From Sipunculus nudus (taxonomy: Eukaryota; Annelida; Sipuncula; Golfingiida; Sipunculidae): a DNA stretch of 64,000 nt. How positions within the stretch are numbered: position 1 is the first letter of the stretch; each line of letters begins with the position of its first letter. The position numbers were made by a program, and so were the translations under genes. Under the pieces are notes generated by a model, which saw nothing but the letters and a program-made list of their open reading frames with translations, searched no databases and was not told the DNA's origin. The stretch spans positions 50,970,624 to 51,034,623 of the forward strand of contig CM049308.1 in the NCBI GenBank assembly GCA_026874595.1, written 5' to 3'. Below are positions 62,226 to 64,000 of the stretch, piece after piece.

Positions 62226-64000
62226 TTTTTAGCTCAGCTGACTTTCAGTCATGCTGAGCTATAGTGATCACTCTTTGTCCGTTGTCCGTCCGTCTGTCCG
62301 TTAACTAGGCACAAATCGTAACCGCTGGACCTAGAATCTTGTAACTTGATATTCTGAGAAGTCGATAAAAAAATTTCCTTGGAAACCAGAAATAAGGTCT
62401 CTGTTACCCATATCCTTCGAGCTATTGGGCCCCAAAGTACCCCCCAGAATAGTCAAAAATTTCATACTAAAACTTCAATATCTCATTAACTACATCACTG
62501 CTGGTCATGATTTTTGGCATACATATTGATCATGAGATGTTTCATCAGTTTCTGCAGACTGTTGGCACCACCTGTATTTTTTGAATTTTTACGAATTGTT
62601 TTCTCTATTTTTGAGACCTTTAAAAATGTGAACATCTGTTAACAGGGCACAAATCGTAAAGACTGGACCTGGAATCTTCATTCTTGACACAGTGTGAGAC
62701 CTATGAAAAGTCTCCATGGAAACCTGAAATACAGTCTCTGTTACCCATATCCTTTGAGCTGTGGGTCTCTCAATTAAAATTACCCCCCAGAATAATGGAA
62801 AATTTCATATAAAAACTTCAGTATCTCATTAACAAGAACACTGATGGTCATGATTTTTGACATACATATTGATCAAGAGGTGTTCCATTAGACCCTGCAG
62901 ACTGGTGGCACCACCTGTATTTTTTCAAATTTTTACAATTTTTTTTCTCTATTTTTGAGACCTTTTAAGGATGTAGATATCTGTCGACAGGGTACAAATT
63001 GTAACGACTGGACCTAGAATCTTCATTCTTGTCACACAGGGAGACCCATGAAAAGTCTCCATGGAAACCTGAAATTAGGTCTCTGTTACCCATATCCTTT
63101 GAGCTTTGGCACTCAAAAATACAGCTCAGAATAATGGAAAATTTGATACAAAAGCTGAAGTATCTGAACAACTAATGCAGAAATCACCATAATTGTTTGC
63201 ATGGATATTGATCATGAAGTGTTTCATCAGTTTCTGCAGACTGGTGGCACCACCTGTATTTGTTCAGGTTTTTTACGATTTTTTTTCTCTTTTTTTGAGA
63301 CCTTTAAAGATATGAACATCTGTTAACAGGGCACAAATCATAACAACTGGACCTAGAATCTTCATTCTTGACACACAGGGAGACCCATGAAAAGTCTCCA
63401 TGGAAACCTAAAATTAGGTCTCTGTTACCCATATCCTTTAAGCTGTATGGCTCTAAAATACCCCCGAGAATAATGAAAAATTTGATACAAAAACTGAAGA
63501 ATCTCAATAACTACAACACTGATGGTTATAATTTTTGGCATACATATTGATCATGAGGTGTTCCATAAGTTTCTGCAGACTGGGTGCGCCACCTCTATTT
63601 TTTCAAATTTTTACGAATTTTTTTCTCCATTTTTGAGACCTTTAAAGATATGGTTATCTGTCAACAGTTTACAAATGGTAACAAATGGACCTAGAATCTT
63701 CATTCTTGTCATGCAAGGAGGCCCATCAAAGTGTCTGTGGAAACCTGAAATTAGGTCTCTGTTTCCCATATCCTTCAAGCTATAGGACTCCGAAGTATTC
63801 CTCAGAATAATGGACAATTTGATACAAAAGCTGAAGTATCTGAACAACTAATGCAGAGATCACCATGATTCTTTGCATGGATATTGATTATGGGTTGTTT
63901 CATCAGTTTCTGCAGACTCATGGTGCCGACTATATTTTATTCAATTTTTCCAAAATTTTTTCTCTATTTTTGAGACCTTTAAGGATGCTGTCATCTGTTA
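62226..64000 (+). mobile_element. Hairpin-head element with ~340-bp units, 5' part
   Basis: Head AGCTCAGCTGACTTTCAGTC + ATGCTGAGCT forms an 8-bp or longer stem, then CTATAGTGATCAC and GTCCGTT/GTCCGTC. Five units follow, marked by CTGCAG(A)CT at 62552, 62895, 63234, 63573 and 63910 (spacing 337-343), continuing past the right edge. Same unit as the element at 1-1761, same strand. Confidence 0.8.

Overview
This window is animal nuclear DNA: AT-rich, gene-poor and split by long introns with GT-AG junctions. It is full of minisatellites, tRNA-derived SINE-like copies and dispersed elements that begin with a hairpin and carry internal tandem units. That repeat repertoire (an AGCTCAGCTGA..CTATAG head followed by GTCC runs) is familiar from bivalves and other molluscs. 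A marine lophotrochozoan, probably a mollusc, is my inference and not proven.

The main gene is the 5' part of RALGAPB, the beta subunit of the Ral GTPase-activating protein complex, on the + strand. I trace 15 coding exons from an ATG at 19922 to 60297. Together they total 2592 nt, exactly 864 codons, with every splice phase consistent. The C-terminal part, including the Rap/Ral-GAP-like domain, lies beyond the right edge. The intron before exon 2 (11.2 kb) holds three large minisatellite arrays with 17-, 25- and 40-bp units. Just before exon 2, the acceptor plus the first part of the exon has been tandemly copied twice, leaving two decoy acceptors that lead to stops.

On the - strand, 14 kb away and divergently oriented, is the first coding exon of a MIF/D-dopachrome tautomerase family gene (5482 down to 5372). 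Its remaining exons are not visible and probably lie left of the window. Near it are a degraded non-LTR retrotransposon tail (about 1885-2560) and a weak candidate signal-peptide exon.

Mobile and repeat content by region: 1-1761 and 62226-64000 are parts of two copies of a hairpin element with units of about 340 bp. Two related elements lie at 16334-17640 and 55614-57500, the second interrupted by an unrelated block that contains an exon-like segment. A Helentron/HINE-like family occurs at 40669-42126 (about four internal units) and 52402-52808 (one unit). Another tandem-core element is at 45136-46143. A 1.7-kb element with hAT-like inverted repeats is at 12413-14125, a roughly 600-bp MITE occurs twice (22645-23251, 36229-36830), and a 1.1-kb inverted-repeat element is at 50102-51185. 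A GGTGGCGCCACC palindrome recurs in two otherwise different families.

I found no prokaryotic system, CRISPR array or viral gene. All calls come from reading the sequence and from memory of protein families. No search was run.
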